Assembly (NCBI GenBank): GCA_024222475.1
Contig: JAAEPA010000113.1
Span: 1 to 41,475 of the forward strand
Length of the DNA: 41,475 nt
Direction: 5' to 3'
Origin: Gammaproteobacteria bacterium
GTDB taxonomy: Bacteria > Pseudomonadota > Gammaproteobacteria > JAAEPA01
In this document: positions 17,577 to 26,694 of the stretch, in pieces
Layout of the letters: each line of letters opens with the position of its first letter
How positions within the stretch are numbered: the stretch's first letter is position 1
The notes under the pieces: model-generated
Told to the model about the DNA's origin: nothing
Seen by the model: only the letters and a program-made list of their open reading frames with translations
Database searches by the model: none
Made by a program: the position numbers and the translations under genes

Positions 17577-20500
17577 TCAGACCAAAGGTAGGCTACCGAA
17601 ATACACTTGACCACCACTGGCATTTCCTTCAATGCTTAATATATCACCCTCCTCGACAATGGTTGGTTGCTGATGTGATGCGATTGGCCGGAACACTGCG
17701 CAGTGTCGCTGGACTTCAATATCCATTTCTGTAACCCCAAATACAGCATGAATGCCGTGTTGACTGGCTATTAACGAGGCATGAGAAGTGCGTGTCCCCA
17801 ATTGGATCAACCAACCTTTTGCATGTTGCAACATTTTAGGAATGTCATCTACACCCGGTGAATGCAGCAATAGCACGATGCCATCCAAAACCTGATTACC
17901 CGCTTTTAGATTAAATTGCGTTATTTTCTGATTAAGCTCGGCAAAATCTGAGTTGATGAAACCCACCATACCGCGATAACCGCCACCGGAGACACCAATA
18001 CCCCGCGCAATGGGGGTATGATTTTGACGCTTTAAGGGGGGAAAGACATGCCGTTGTAAAATTTCGTTACGTGTTTGTAAGAAAAACAGATTGCCCTGTT
18101 CAGTGGTGAACTCAATGTCCTGCGGGGCGTTGAAATAGCGATCTATTTTACGCGCAGCGCGTTTAATCTGACTGTAGAGCTGTGGATAGTTTGCCCTCAT
18201 CTGTTCAGGGATAGAATATATTGAATCGCGCGTGACAAAAGATGCTACCAAATCATGACCTTGGGCGTTTTTTTTGTATTCGCCGTTGAGCTTGAAACGG
18301 TTATTTTGCCGGTCCCGGCTAAAAACCACGCCCGTCAAGGAATCTTGTTGAGGATTGTTGCTGGTGTTTCGAAGATTGCCAAAGCGCATGCGTTGAACGA
18401 TTACGCCCGTATCCCAATGGTGGGACAGTTCATCGTATTCACGATATTGCGTTGCCGCAACACAATTCCAACTGGAAAATACCGTTTGAATCGCCGTTAG
18501 CAGGGCTTCATAGGGATTTGCTAAAATACGCGCCAGCGCTTCTCCAAAGCCATTTTGGCGTATGACTTGTTTGTATTCTTCGGCAACACGACGCATCGAC
18601 TCTGGAGAGAGATGTTCCTTTAAGGTGACGCGTTCGCGCACTTTAAGGCGGCTAATAATAGGATCGAAGTGAGTGCATTCCATGCCCCATACGCCAGCAG
18701 CGTAGTCGCGCAAAAAAAGCCTTAAGCTGTCATACGCAAACCAGGCATCACCGGTGGATTGAGCCAGGGCATCTGCAATTTCGTTGTTGATGCCGATATT
18801 AGGTATCGTGGTCATCATTCCGGGCATGGAAATCGCACTGCTGCTTCTTAGTGACAGCAGTAAGGGAGATTTTGGATTGCCAAACTGCACCTTCTGTCCG
18901 CTTTGGGCAAGCGCTTGTTCTAGTTGGAAGAGCCAATGTTTAGTGTGTTCGCGTAAAAATGCGTCAAACTGGGTTTTACCCATTTTGCGAGATCGTACAC
19001 CTAAACTGGCGGGCAATGCGAATCCTTCCGGGATTGGCAGGCCCAATGCAGCCAGATGGGCTAAATTCAAACTTTTGGAGCCATATATTGCGCGTGCATC
19101 TGCGGTTTTCGGCAACGCTGAAGTGCCCGGTTTTACACCGAAGTAAAGCGGTGTTACAGAGGGGGTATCGATTGATGATTCAGAAAATAAGCGTTGATCT
19201 CCCTGGGCATTCAAGCAATCAGTCATTTCTAGATCTAGTATTTCTGCAAGCTGCAGTGCACGATGTAGATCCAACTCGCTGCGACGTAATATTCCACCTA
19301 CAAACTGATCTACCTTAAATTCATCATATTCAGTAATCTTCATGGCAACATCACGATATTGGGCCAGAAGCCTGTGGGCGACTTCCTGATGTTCCTTAAT
19401 AAAAAGCCTGATTAAATCATGCACCTGACTGGTATAGAGTCGGGTCCTGCCAGGCCCCATGTGCTGATATAGTTCTGTCAGAGTAAGGCTGATCAAACCG
19501 TAGGCGCCCAGTTGCGCGACTAATATGCCCAGCACGTTGAGTTTAGCGGACAAATATTCCACTGAGCTGCATTGCCACTCATCAAAAAGCGTACCCAGAC
19601 GCAGATAAAGTATGCGTTCAATATCTTCGTCCAGCATCATCAGCTGGGAGCGTGTGCTGGGATCTGAACTTGCAAAAAATGCGTTTCTGAGCGCCGTCCT
19701 AATTGGGCCGGATAAACGTACCGCATGCAGCACATCACCTGCGTTCAAAGCCTGTTCCAAAGCACGTATCGCGCGCTCCGTGGAGGGTTCTTTATTGGGC
19801 AGAGAATGATAGGTTTGGGCATAGTCGCTGGGATCGTGGTTGATTACGTTGCGTAATTGATCTCTGAGTTCTAACAACAGTTGTTGCACATTGAGGGACC
19901 AATGGTCACCATTCAGAATCCCCTGGCGCAATGCATGATCTGATGACTCAAGGATGAAGAAGGGTAATGCTTCATTAAACTTCTGCAAAGCACCGTTAGA
20001 AAGGAATGCAAGGTAGCCCTCAACCACATCTAGATCCTGATTTGAAAATCTACCGTGAATGCGTTCACGCAGTTCGTGACTGAATTTGTTATTGAGATAA
20101 TTGTCGTCCAAGGTTTCCACTGTCGACCACGCTTGAGCCAGGTCATTTCGCATACCCAGTCTCACACGAGGCAGCACTTTAATGAGTGGGCGCAGGGTTG
20201 CGAGTTGCTTGGCATCACTAACTTGGCACAGTATCTGACCTAACAGATACTGCAATCTTTCAGCGAGCTCATCCATGGTGCGCCCGCTCCTGGTATCGGA
20301 ATATATTTTTCGTAACTGGATATTGGCTACCAAGTTGGTGAGGAGCGGCTCGCTGCGTTCAAAGGGCAGTATGTTTATCACTTCCAGAACCCACTCAACG
20401 CGTTCCCATCTACCTATTTTGGCATTGGTGGTTAAGCATGTTATGAGCTGTGCAAGTACAGCATGGGCCGTTGTTTCTTTGGATTGCGCAAGATGCGCAA

Positions 20501-20810
20501 TGGTTGCGCTAAGAATGCCTTGTGCAGTGCTTGCGGTCTTGTAATAGTTGACAAATGCGAGTGGAATGATCAGCCGTGCTGTGGCTTCGATAATTTCTAA
20601 GTAACCCAGTTTTAAAATGTCGTGATTGAATTCGGCGAGTTCAATGAGGAATCGATCATCCAATAGTGTGGGGGTTTCCTGTAAATGAGTGCTAATCGCC
20701 TGTAATTGAGTTTGTGCGTTTCTGATAGATTGTGCTTGTTGCATTCGTTTTTGTTGAACAATGACTGATGGATTTAGAGGGGCATGTTGTTGCATACCGA
20801 AATTTATCAC
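17577..20810 (-). CDS. PPDK-like PEP/pyruvate-binding domain protein with long N-terminal extension
   Basis: The 1077-residue protein begins at a GTG; an internal ATG five codons later is possible. Residues about 1-560 are helix-rich with no family I recognise. From about 574 a PPDK_N-type ATP-grasp domain follows, with IYGSKSLNLAHL, the PPDK signature LRSSSAISMPGMMTTIPN, and QDIEFTTEQGNLFFLQTRNE near 897. A PEP-utiliser mobile domain follows with the phosphohistidine motif TRTSHASLIASQHGI near 1012. The protein then ends at 1077, so the C-terminal PEP/pyruvate TIM barrel of true PPDK is absent. It may be a phosphotransfer enzyme of the PPDK/PEP-synthase/glucan dikinase group with another acceptor. 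No neighbour indicates its substrate. Confidence 0.8.
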   Translation of the reverse strand: MINFGMQQHAPLNPSVIVQQKRMQQAQSIRNAQTQLQAISTHLQETPTLLDDRFLIELAEFNHDILKLGYLEIIEATARLIIPLAFVNYYKTASTAQGILSATIAHLAQSKETTAHAVLAQLITCLTTNAKIGRWERVEWVLEVINILPFERSEPLLTNLVANIQLRKIYSDTRSGRTMDELAERLQYLLGQILCQVSDAKQLATLRPLIKVLPRVRLGMRNDLAQAWSTVETLDDNYLNNKFSHELRERIHGRFSNQDLDVVEGYLAFLSNGALQKFNEALPFFILESSDHALRQGILNGDHWSLNVQQLLLELRDQLRNVINHDPSDYAQTYHSLPNKEPSTERAIRALEQALNAGDVLHAVRLSGPIRTALRNAFFASSDPSTRSQLMMLDEDIERILYLRLGTLFDEWQCSSVEYLSAKLNVLGILVAQLGAYGLISLTLTELYQHMGPGRTRLYTSQVHDLIRLFIKEHQEVAHRLLAQYRDVAMKITEYDEFKVDQFVGGILRRSELDLHRALQLAEILDLEMTDCLNAQGDQRLFSESSIDTPSVTPLYFGVKPGTSALPKTADARAIYGSKSLNLAHLAALGLPIPEGFALPASLGVRSRKMGKTQFDAFLREHTKHWLFQLEQALAQSGQKVQFGNPKSPLLLSLRSSSAISMPGMMTTIPNIGINNEIADALAQSTGDAWFAYDSLRLFLRDYAAGVWGMECTHFDPIISRLKVRERVTLKEHLSPESMRRVAEEYKQVIRQNGFGEALARILANPYEALLTAIQTVFSSWNCVAATQYREYDELSHHWDTGVIVQRMRFGNLRNTSNNPQQDSLTGVVFSRDRQNNRFKLNGEYKKNAQGHDLVASFVTRDSIYSIPEQMRANYPQLYSQIKRAARKIDRYFNAPQDIEFTTEQGNLFFLQTRNEILQRHVFPPLKRQNHTPIARGIGVSGGGYRGMVGFINSDFAELNQKITQFNLKAGNQVLDGIVLLLHSPGVDDIPKMLQHAKGWLIQLGTRTSHASLIASQHGIHAVFGVTEMDIEVQRHCAVFRPIASHQQPTIVEEGDILSIEGNASGGQVYFGSLPLV

Positions 20811-21215
20811 TAGTGTTCCGTTAACTTCCTAACACATGGGGCATAAGGTGTTGATTGCATAGAATATTTTAATGGCATGATTCATTGGAGGCATGGCTAA
20901 GTGAAATATAATGAATTCAACAAGTTACATCCCTTAACGGGACAGCAATGGAAGTTTCTACTTGTTCTAAAATGTACCACAGGGCTGAACTACGCTAGTC
21001 AGTGAGGATGCCAGGGCCTATGGGGACTTCTACAAAGACCAAACATTGAAGCGAAATCATGCCTCGCAATACAAATATTTTCCACTACAGGAGACAGCAT
21101 GACCTATTTGGGCATAGTTCTATAAAGAGCCGCACCCAAAAACAACCTGCTGCTCTAAACATGAAAGCATGCATGATATTGTCATTGTTTATAAACTACT
21201 ATGATTTTGGGATGA
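20811..21215. other. Intergenic region upstream of the PPDK-like gene
   Basis: This AT-rich stretch between the PPDK-like gene and the IS1595-type element holds no convincing gene. A 34-codon plus-strand frame starting GTGAAATATAAT near 20901 has no recognisable family. The promoter of the minus-strand PPDK-like gene must lie here. Confidence 0.4.
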
Positions 21216-21223
21216 ATATATTA

Positions 21224-22274
21224 GGCTATGTCACCGTTAGTTGTTGAAAATCCCCTAGTGCCGCTCTCAGAAAGGCACCTGGTGAGATGTTGTGATGTTG
21301 CTCCAAAGCCTGTCGCCAACCAAGATAATTCGGCAGGTATTTGGTAGCTACACCATGGAAGCGATGCAACCACGACTTCAACCGGCTGTGATAGGCATTG
21401 ACGTTCTGAATATGGTAGGCGCCGTTGATGATGCGCTGTCCCTTACTCAGGTTAACCGCTACATGAGTAATGTGCTCTGTCTTACAGAAAGCGCTATAGG
21501 TGGGATTGCTGTCGCTGATCAACACGGCATCGGTATTGAGCACGGGTTTTGAATGCTCGGTCAACTGCGCTTTGCTCATTGCCCCTTTACCGGTGACTTC
21601 AACCAGGGTTTGCCCCGCGCGGTCGCGGGCCACCAGCACGCACACCTGCTGCTTGGACAGCCCCCTTTTCGAGGCGCTGGCGCCGCGTTTATGAGGGCGG
21701 CGGGTGAGTTGGCGATGGCCCTTGTCGGATTCGAGCAAGTAAGTTTCGTCGGCCTCGGTAATGCCCTGTAGGGCATCAGGGCGATCACGCTTGAGCCAGC
21801 TGAGAAAACGATGCCGCCAGCGCAACGCCGTGTTACGGTGAACACCGACCTCAACGGCTGACTGGCGCAGTGGCAGTGAGTGGATCATGGTTTCCAGGTA
21901 ATCGAGCCATTTGGACCGATGGCGCAGCCGAGCCAACGGGGTGCCGGTAAGCGCATTGAACGTTCTATGGCAGGTGCGGCAACGGTAGCGCTGAAGCCCA
22001 AGGGCTGAGCCGTGACGATACAACTTGCTGTGTCCGCAGTGCGGACACACTCCAACACTATCGAAGTGACTTTCGATCAACTCGAAGGCCTGGGAGGTGT
22101 CCGAAAACTCAGCCAGGGCAATAGATAGTGTTTTACGTTGATAATGATCCAATTGGTGGATCGCTTTGATTAAATCGGAGAACCCGTCTGCTTTCATGAC
22201 CACCTCCATCTTTATCTCTAACGATTTAGACGAAGGCGCTTGACAGAAATTCAACAGCTAACGGTGACATAGCC
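21224..22274 (-). mobile_element. Complete IS1595-family insertion sequence (1051 bp)
   Basis: The ends read inward GGCTATGTCACCGTTAGTTG (left) and GGCTATGTCACCGTTAGCTG (right), continuing with TTGAA, so the terminal repeats are about 24 bp with few mismatches. ATATATTA abuts both ends (21216-21223 and 22275-22282), a perfect 8-bp target duplication as expected for IS1595. One intact transposase gene fills the element, and its stop codon lies within the left terminal repeat. Confidence 0.93.
21226..22197 (-). CDS. tnpA: IS1595-family transposase
   Basis: I choose ATG 22197 (323 residues, MKADGFSD...) because GGAGG lies 5 nt upstream. The longer frame from 22254 would start inside the right terminal repeat. 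The protein has an N-terminal zinc ribbon with CPHCGHSKLYRHG (about 51-63) and CRTCHRTFN, then a helix-turn-helix-like region (SAVEVGVHRNTALRWRHRFL). The ISXO2-like DDE/N core follows, with ITEADETYLLES, ISDSNPTYSAFCK, and a late NVNAYHSRLKSWLHRFHGVA. This is the full-length plan of IS1595 transposases. No disruption is visible. Confidence 0.9.
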   Translation of the reverse strand: MKADGFSDLIKAIHQLDHYQRKTLSIALAEFSDTSQAFELIESHFDSVGVCPHCGHSKLYRHGSALGLQRYRCRTCHRTFNALTGTPLARLRHRSKWLDYLETMIHSLPLRQSAVEVGVHRNTALRWRHRFLSWLKRDRPDALQGITEADETYLLESDKGHRQLTRRPHKRGASASKRGLSKQQVCVLVARDRAGQTLVEVTGKGAMSKAQLTEHSKPVLNTDAVLISDSNPTYSAFCKTEHITHVAVNLSKGQRIINGAYHIQNVNAYHSRLKSWLHRFHGVATKYLPNYLGWRQALEQHHNISPGAFLRAALGDFQQLTVT

Positions 22275-22282
22275 ATATATTA

Positions 22283-22809
22283 TGACTGTAGTCTACATAG
22301 TCAAATCAGCATTTAAGCTTGCGAGATTTCAAGGGCACCTTCCGAAGTAGCGGAGTGAATATCTTCGGGACAATAGGGACAGGTCTTGCCTTTAGACTCT
22401 TCCCAGTTAACACGATAATGATCGTCTCACTGCATGCGACCTTTCGGGATCATTTAGTGATTGATCGTGGCGTAGTGAGGACGGACTAAACATCCGGCTT
22501 CATAATTAAGGGCGATGAATAACGCGGTTCAAGCTGCCCCTGGCAGATCAGTGTATACACTACCAGCGCCGGCTGGTATTGGAGCCTTAGTGTGAATCCG
22601 TCGTGATTGGAAAAGCCCTTCTCTTGCCGTAGAGCATAGAACGGCCATTAAGCACATTGAGCTGCCTTCGATTAGAAAGTAAAATTGGGGCGATTAGTCT
22701 TGAAAAGCTATAGAATTTGGTTTCCTAGACTTATTTGTACACGAGAAAGAATGGTGTTATCTAAAGTTCGAGAAAAGCGTTATTAGTCAGTACACAAAGG
22801 AGAATAAAA
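22283..22809. other. Intergenic region, possible decayed transposon debris
   Basis: No intact gene is visible in these 527 bp. On the minus strand about 22610-22680 translates to GRSMLYGKRRAFPITTDSH, faintly like an IS3-type OrfB segment, but stops follow at once; I do not call it. The stretch GGGACAGGTCTTGCC near 22378 resembles short sequences often seen around RAYT genes. The promoter of the thioredoxin-fold gene must lie near the right edge, and AAAGGAG precedes its ATG. Confidence 0.35.
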
Positions 22810-23853
22810 ATGAAACCTGCGCAAAAAATCTTAAGAGGCATCTTGTTGACAACCTTGTTAATATTGATCTCGAATCATGCATTAAGTGCAGACTCGTCTC
22901 CGAGAGGTTCAATTACTGGAGGGATTGCTCATGAGGCTCCGCCCTGGTTCAAGGAAAGTTTTCTTGAGATAGTTGACGATGTCGACGAAGCAAGCGAAGA
23001 AGGCAAACATGTTTTGCTGTTTTTTCAACTCAATGGTTGTCCGTACTGTGCTCGTATGCTTGAGGAATCCTTTAAAACCGAACCGTTAACAAGTTTTATC
23101 CAGAAGCATTTCGATAGTATCGCTATCAATGTCCAGGGTGATCGTGAAATTGCTTACAATGAAGAAATCTCGGTTACTGAGAAAGAATTGTCTGAGATCC
23201 TTAAGGTCCGCGCGACACCAGCAATCGTTTTTTTAGATGAAAACAACAACACTGTGGTTAGAGTTAATGGCTACCGTGCGCCCGAACGTTTTCAATATGT
23301 ACTTGAATATGTCTCAAGTAAATCATACCAGAGCACGGGCCTTGCCGATTTTTTACAGGCTAAGCTCAAGCGAGATGTATACAAGCTTAGAGATAACCCA
23401 TTGTTTACTCAACTCACCGATTTATCGTCTGTAAAAGGCCCTTTGATGGTGATAATGGAGGATGGAAGTTGCTACGACTGTAACGAATTTCATGACGGTA
23501 TTCTGGCGCACCCACAGGTGCAAAAGGAAATTTCACCATTTACAATCGTTCGTCTGGACGCTGATTCCGATCAGATGATTATTGGTGTTGACGGTAAGTC
23601 AACCACTCCCAGGGAAATGGCAAAAAAGCAAAATATGTTTTATCGTCCTGGTGTTCTCGCGTTTAATCAGGGTCAGTTAATCAGGCGTCATGATAGTTTG
23701 ACATTTCCGCATCATTTCAAGGAATCGATGCGTTTTACCGCCGGCGGATTCTATAAGAAGCAGGATTACCGCAGTTATTCTGAGTTGCGCACCGAGGAAC
23801 TGCTTTCTCAGGGTGTAACCATTGACTTGGGAAGGCCAAAGATGGCTAAGTAA
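22810..23853 (+). CDS. Exported protein with two thioredoxin-like domains
   Basis: The 347-residue protein has a signal peptide (about 1-27, ending HALSADSS), so it acts in the periplasm or at the inner membrane. A first thioredoxin-like domain (about 45-175) carries CPYC (C77, C80) and a cis-proline motif RATPA; it resembles SoxW-type thioredoxins. A second domain (about 195-330) carries CYDC (C221, C224) and FYRPG at the cis-proline place. It is probably a disulfide reductase or isomerase whose substrate is unknown. AAAGGAG sits about 8 nt before the ATG. hrpB follows on the same strand within about 130 bp but is unrelated in function. Two active-site-like domains in one exported chain is uncommon. 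Confidence 0.82.
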   Translation: MKPAQKILRGILLTTLLILISNHALSADSSPRGSITGGIAHEAPPWFKESFLEIVDDVDEASEEGKHVLLFFQLNGCPYCARMLEESFKTEPLTSFIQKHFDSIAINVQGDREIAYNEEISVTEKELSEILKVRATPAIVFLDENNNTVVRVNGYRAPERFQYVLEYVSSKSYQSTGLADFLQAKLKRDVYKLRDNPLFTQLTDLSSVKGPLMVIMEDGSCYDCNEFHDGILAHPQVQKEISPFTIVRLDADSDQMIIGVDGKSTTPREMAKKQNMFYRPGVLAFNQGQLIRRHDSLTFPHHFKESMRFTAGGFYKKQDYRSYSELRTEELLSQGVTIDLGRPKMAK

Positions 23854-23985
23854 GTTAGTCTTCATTTAGCAAATATTCTGGAATTATATTATTAATTCCA
23901 GAAGAGCATGGGGATTACTTTTCCATTTCTTGAATGTCAGTTTGGATCTGAACTAATACAATTTAGTACCCGGAGGAAACTCTAC

Positions 23986-26532
23986 TTGACCCCGTTAGGC
24001 CTGCCTGTTGAAGAGATTCTGGATACTCTTAGGCAACGCTTAACTGTGTCAGATGAAGTTGTGCTGGAAGCTCCACCGGGTGCTGGTAAAACCACTCTCG
24101 TTCCACTGGCACTTTTACACGAGCCATGGCTGGCGGGTAAAAAAATACTGATGCTGGAACCACGTCGTATCGCTACAAAATCAGCGGCTTTTCGTATGGC
24201 GAGCCTGATCAATGAAACCCCCGGCCAGACTGTTGGTTATCGAATGCGACTGGAGTCAAAAACAGGCAGGCAAACCAAAATTGAAGTCATCACCGAAGGC
24301 ATCCTAACCCGAATGCTACAACAGGACCCCTCGCTGGAAGATGTGGGACTGGTGATCTTTGACGAATTTCATGAGCGCAACCTGGATTCCGATCTGGCCC
24401 TGGCTTTGTGCCTGAATGGACAGAAACTTTTCCGTGATGAACAACATTCCCTAAAAATACTGGTCATGTCTGCCACGCTTGATAGTGATGCGATTGCTTT
24501 GTTATTAAACAATGCGCCGATAGTAAAAAGTGAAGGCAAAGCATACCCGGTAGAGGTGATCTTTGGCCGCGCTAGTCAAGTCAGGGAGAGAATTGTTGAT
24601 CGAATGGTGGTTACGATCAAACAGGCGCTGGAAGACAATCCAACCAGCAGTGTGCTTGCTTTCCTGCCAGGGCAGGGCGAGATTCACCGTACCACAGAAG
24701 CACTTTCAGACTGGTTGCTAGATAAAAAAATTAAGGGTATCCATCTGCGTCCGCTGTTTGGGAATCTTTCGATTGAAGATCAGCAAAAAGCCATCGCACC
24801 ACTGTCAGGCAAACAAGCCAACGACCAGAAAATCGTGCTGGCCACCAATATTGCTGAAACCAGTCTTACGATAGAAGGTGTTGATGTAGTAGTGGATTCC
24901 GGTCTAGTGCGTGAAGCCAGGTTTGATCCGGCCACAGGCATGACGGGATTGCATACGGTTAAGATTTCAAGAGCTTCCAGTATCCAGCGCATGGGGCGTG
25001 CTGGTCGATTAAAAGCAGGAAAATGTTATCGCCTCTGGTCTGCTGATCAACAGCAACAGTTGGCCCCTCATAGTACGGCAGAAATTTTTAAAGCTGACCT
25101 TGCCCCCTTAGTTTTACAGTTACTGCAATGGGGAGTGGACGATCCTTCGGAACTGAACTGGTTGGATCAGCCACCCAAAGGGCCGTGGCAGCAGGCCATG
25201 GATTTATTGATTTCACTGGGAGCGATAGAAAGAAAAAGCAATGGTCTGGTTCTCACGGTTCATGGTCAGGCCATGACTTTGTTGCCTGTGCATCCGAGAC
25301 TTGCTCATCTACTTTTGTGTGGTGCCGAAGTCGGTGGTAGTAAACCGGCTACATTATTAGCCAGCTTGTTGTCCGATCGAAATCCTTTTAGTCGTGACAA
25401 CCCGGATATTAGTCATCAGATGGATGTTCTATCGGGTGAAACCCGTTGCCCTTCTCAGCATCATGGCTGGTTACGAAGAGCTCAACAGTTGGCTCGGCAA
25501 TTCGAAGAGCAACTGTTTAAATGTAAAATTCCAAGAAAAATATCTCATCCGCTTAGTAGTGATCAAGTTGTCGGATATTTACTGGCTCGCGCCTACCCGG
25601 ATCGTATAGCTCGACAACGACACTCGGGTGGATATCAACTGGCTAATGGCCGAAGTGCCGGTCTCGTGGGTCAGCATCACCTGGGCAATAACCGTTGGCT
25701 AGCCGTCGCCGAAGTGTCTGCTATTTCTGGCGGCAAGGGAGACACAATTCGTTCGGCTGCCAGGCTCGATGAAGATCTTTTCTCCAGCCTCCTGAAGGAC
25801 ACTGTTCGAACTGAGGCTGTGGCTGACTGGGATAAAAAAAGCAGTCGATTTATTGCTGAAGAGCAGCGAAAAATCGGTGCACTGATGCTGCAGAGCACTT
25901 CGTTAAATACAGTGCCGGCTGCTGCAAAAAGAGCGGCATTGATTAAGCATATTCGAAAAGAAGGACTTAATATATTGCCCTGGAAATCAGAACACCATCA
26001 ATGGTGTGCAAAAGTCATTCTGGTTTGCTCAATCGAAAAAGATAAAAACTGGCCAGATGTCAGTGATAATAATTTATTGGAAAATATCGAAGACTGGTTA
26101 GCACCTTATCTGGATAAAGTGAATCTTTTACAGGATTTTAAAAAACTGAATTTAACCGATATATTTAATGTGATGTTGCCCTGGGAAAAACAACAGCGAT
26201 TGAACAAGCTGGCACCAAAGCGATTAAAGGTACCTTCAGGATCAAGTTATGCTATTGACTACACTGAATCTCCTCCGGTGTTGGCTGTAAAGTTACAGGA
26301 AATGTTTGGCTGTGAAAAAACTCCAACAGTCGTGGAAGGTAAAGTACCGTTAGTGGTACATTTATTAAGCCCGTCTGGTAGACCGTTACAAATTACTCAG
26401 GATCTCGCCGGATTCTGGAGAACGTCTTACCATGATGTCAAAAAAGACATGAAAGGTCGGTATCCCAAACATCCCTGGCCGGATGATCCGTTGGTGGCGA
26501 TAGCCACGGGTAGAGTTAAGAAGCGAAGTTAA
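23986..26532 (+). CDS. hrpB: ATP-dependent helicase HrpB
   Basis: I choose the TTG at 23986 because GGAGG lies 9 nt upstream and the following residues (TPLGLPVEEIL) match the usual N-terminus. A longer ATG frame from 23908 would add 26 residues with no family support. The 848-residue DEAH-type helicase has Walker A PPGAGKT (about 30-36), DEFHERN in motif II, SAT, and NIAETSLTIEGV plus QRMGRAGR in the second RecA domain. The HA2-like and HrpB-specific C-terminal regions extend to WPDDPLVA near the end. HrpB is a proteobacterial RNA/DNA helicase of uncertain physiological role. It is followed by a Rho-independent terminator at 26672-26694. Confidence 0.92.
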   Translation: MTPLGLPVEEILDTLRQRLTVSDEVVLEAPPGAGKTTLVPLALLHEPWLAGKKILMLEPRRIATKSAAFRMASLINETPGQTVGYRMRLESKTGRQTKIEVITEGILTRMLQQDPSLEDVGLVIFDEFHERNLDSDLALALCLNGQKLFRDEQHSLKILVMSATLDSDAIALLLNNAPIVKSEGKAYPVEVIFGRASQVRERIVDRMVVTIKQALEDNPTSSVLAFLPGQGEIHRTTEALSDWLLDKKIKGIHLRPLFGNLSIEDQQKAIAPLSGKQANDQKIVLATNIAETSLTIEGVDVVVDSGLVREARFDPATGMTGLHTVKISRASSIQRMGRAGRLKAGKCYRLWSADQQQQLAPHSTAEIFKADLAPLVLQLLQWGVDDPSELNWLDQPPKGPWQQAMDLLISLGAIERKSNGLVLTVHGQAMTLLPVHPRLAHLLLCGAEVGGSKPATLLASLLSDRNPFSRDNPDISHQMDVLSGETRCPSQHHGWLRRAQQLARQFEEQLFKCKIPRKISHPLSSDQVVGYLLARAYPDRIARQRHSGGYQLANGRSAGLVGQHHLGNNRWLAVAEVSAISGGKGDTIRSAARLDEDLFSSLLKDTVRTEAVADWDKKSSRFIAEEQRKIGALMLQSTSLNTVPAAAKRAALIKHIRKEGLNILPWKSEHHQWCAKVILVCSIEKDKNWPDVSDNNLLENIEDWLAPYLDKVNLLQDFKKLNLTDIFNVMLPWEKQQRLNKLAPKRLKVPSGSSYAIDYTESPPVLAVKLQEMFGCEKTPTVVEGKVPLVVHLLSPSGRPLQITQDLAGFWRTSYHDVKKDMKGRYPKHPWPDDPLVAIATGRVKKRS

Positions 26533-26671
26533 ACTACCGGGTAAGATCCCCGGCTGAAATTTTTAATCGGTTAACAACAAATCAACCAGATATGCCGCTT
26601 TCTTTCCACTCGTTTAAATACCAGATTTAATCATAGCTCTTCTCGACGTCCTAAAACTAGGAACCTATTAT

Positions 26672-26694
26672 TAGGCGAGCCTCGCCTATTTTTT
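26672..26694 (+). terminator. Rho-independent terminator after hrpB
   Basis: TAGGCGA (26672-26678) and TCGCCTA (26682-26688) pair around a GCC loop and are followed by TTTTTT on the plus strand. It terminates hrpB transcripts. The stop codon of the converging channel gene (26686-26688) is part of the hairpin arm, so the two 3' ends share the element. Confidence 0.8.

Noticed and set aside
22600..22690. IS3-type OrfB fragment on the minus strand
   Set aside because: Only a few residues (RRAFPITTDSH) look family-like, with stops directly after, which is too little to support a call.
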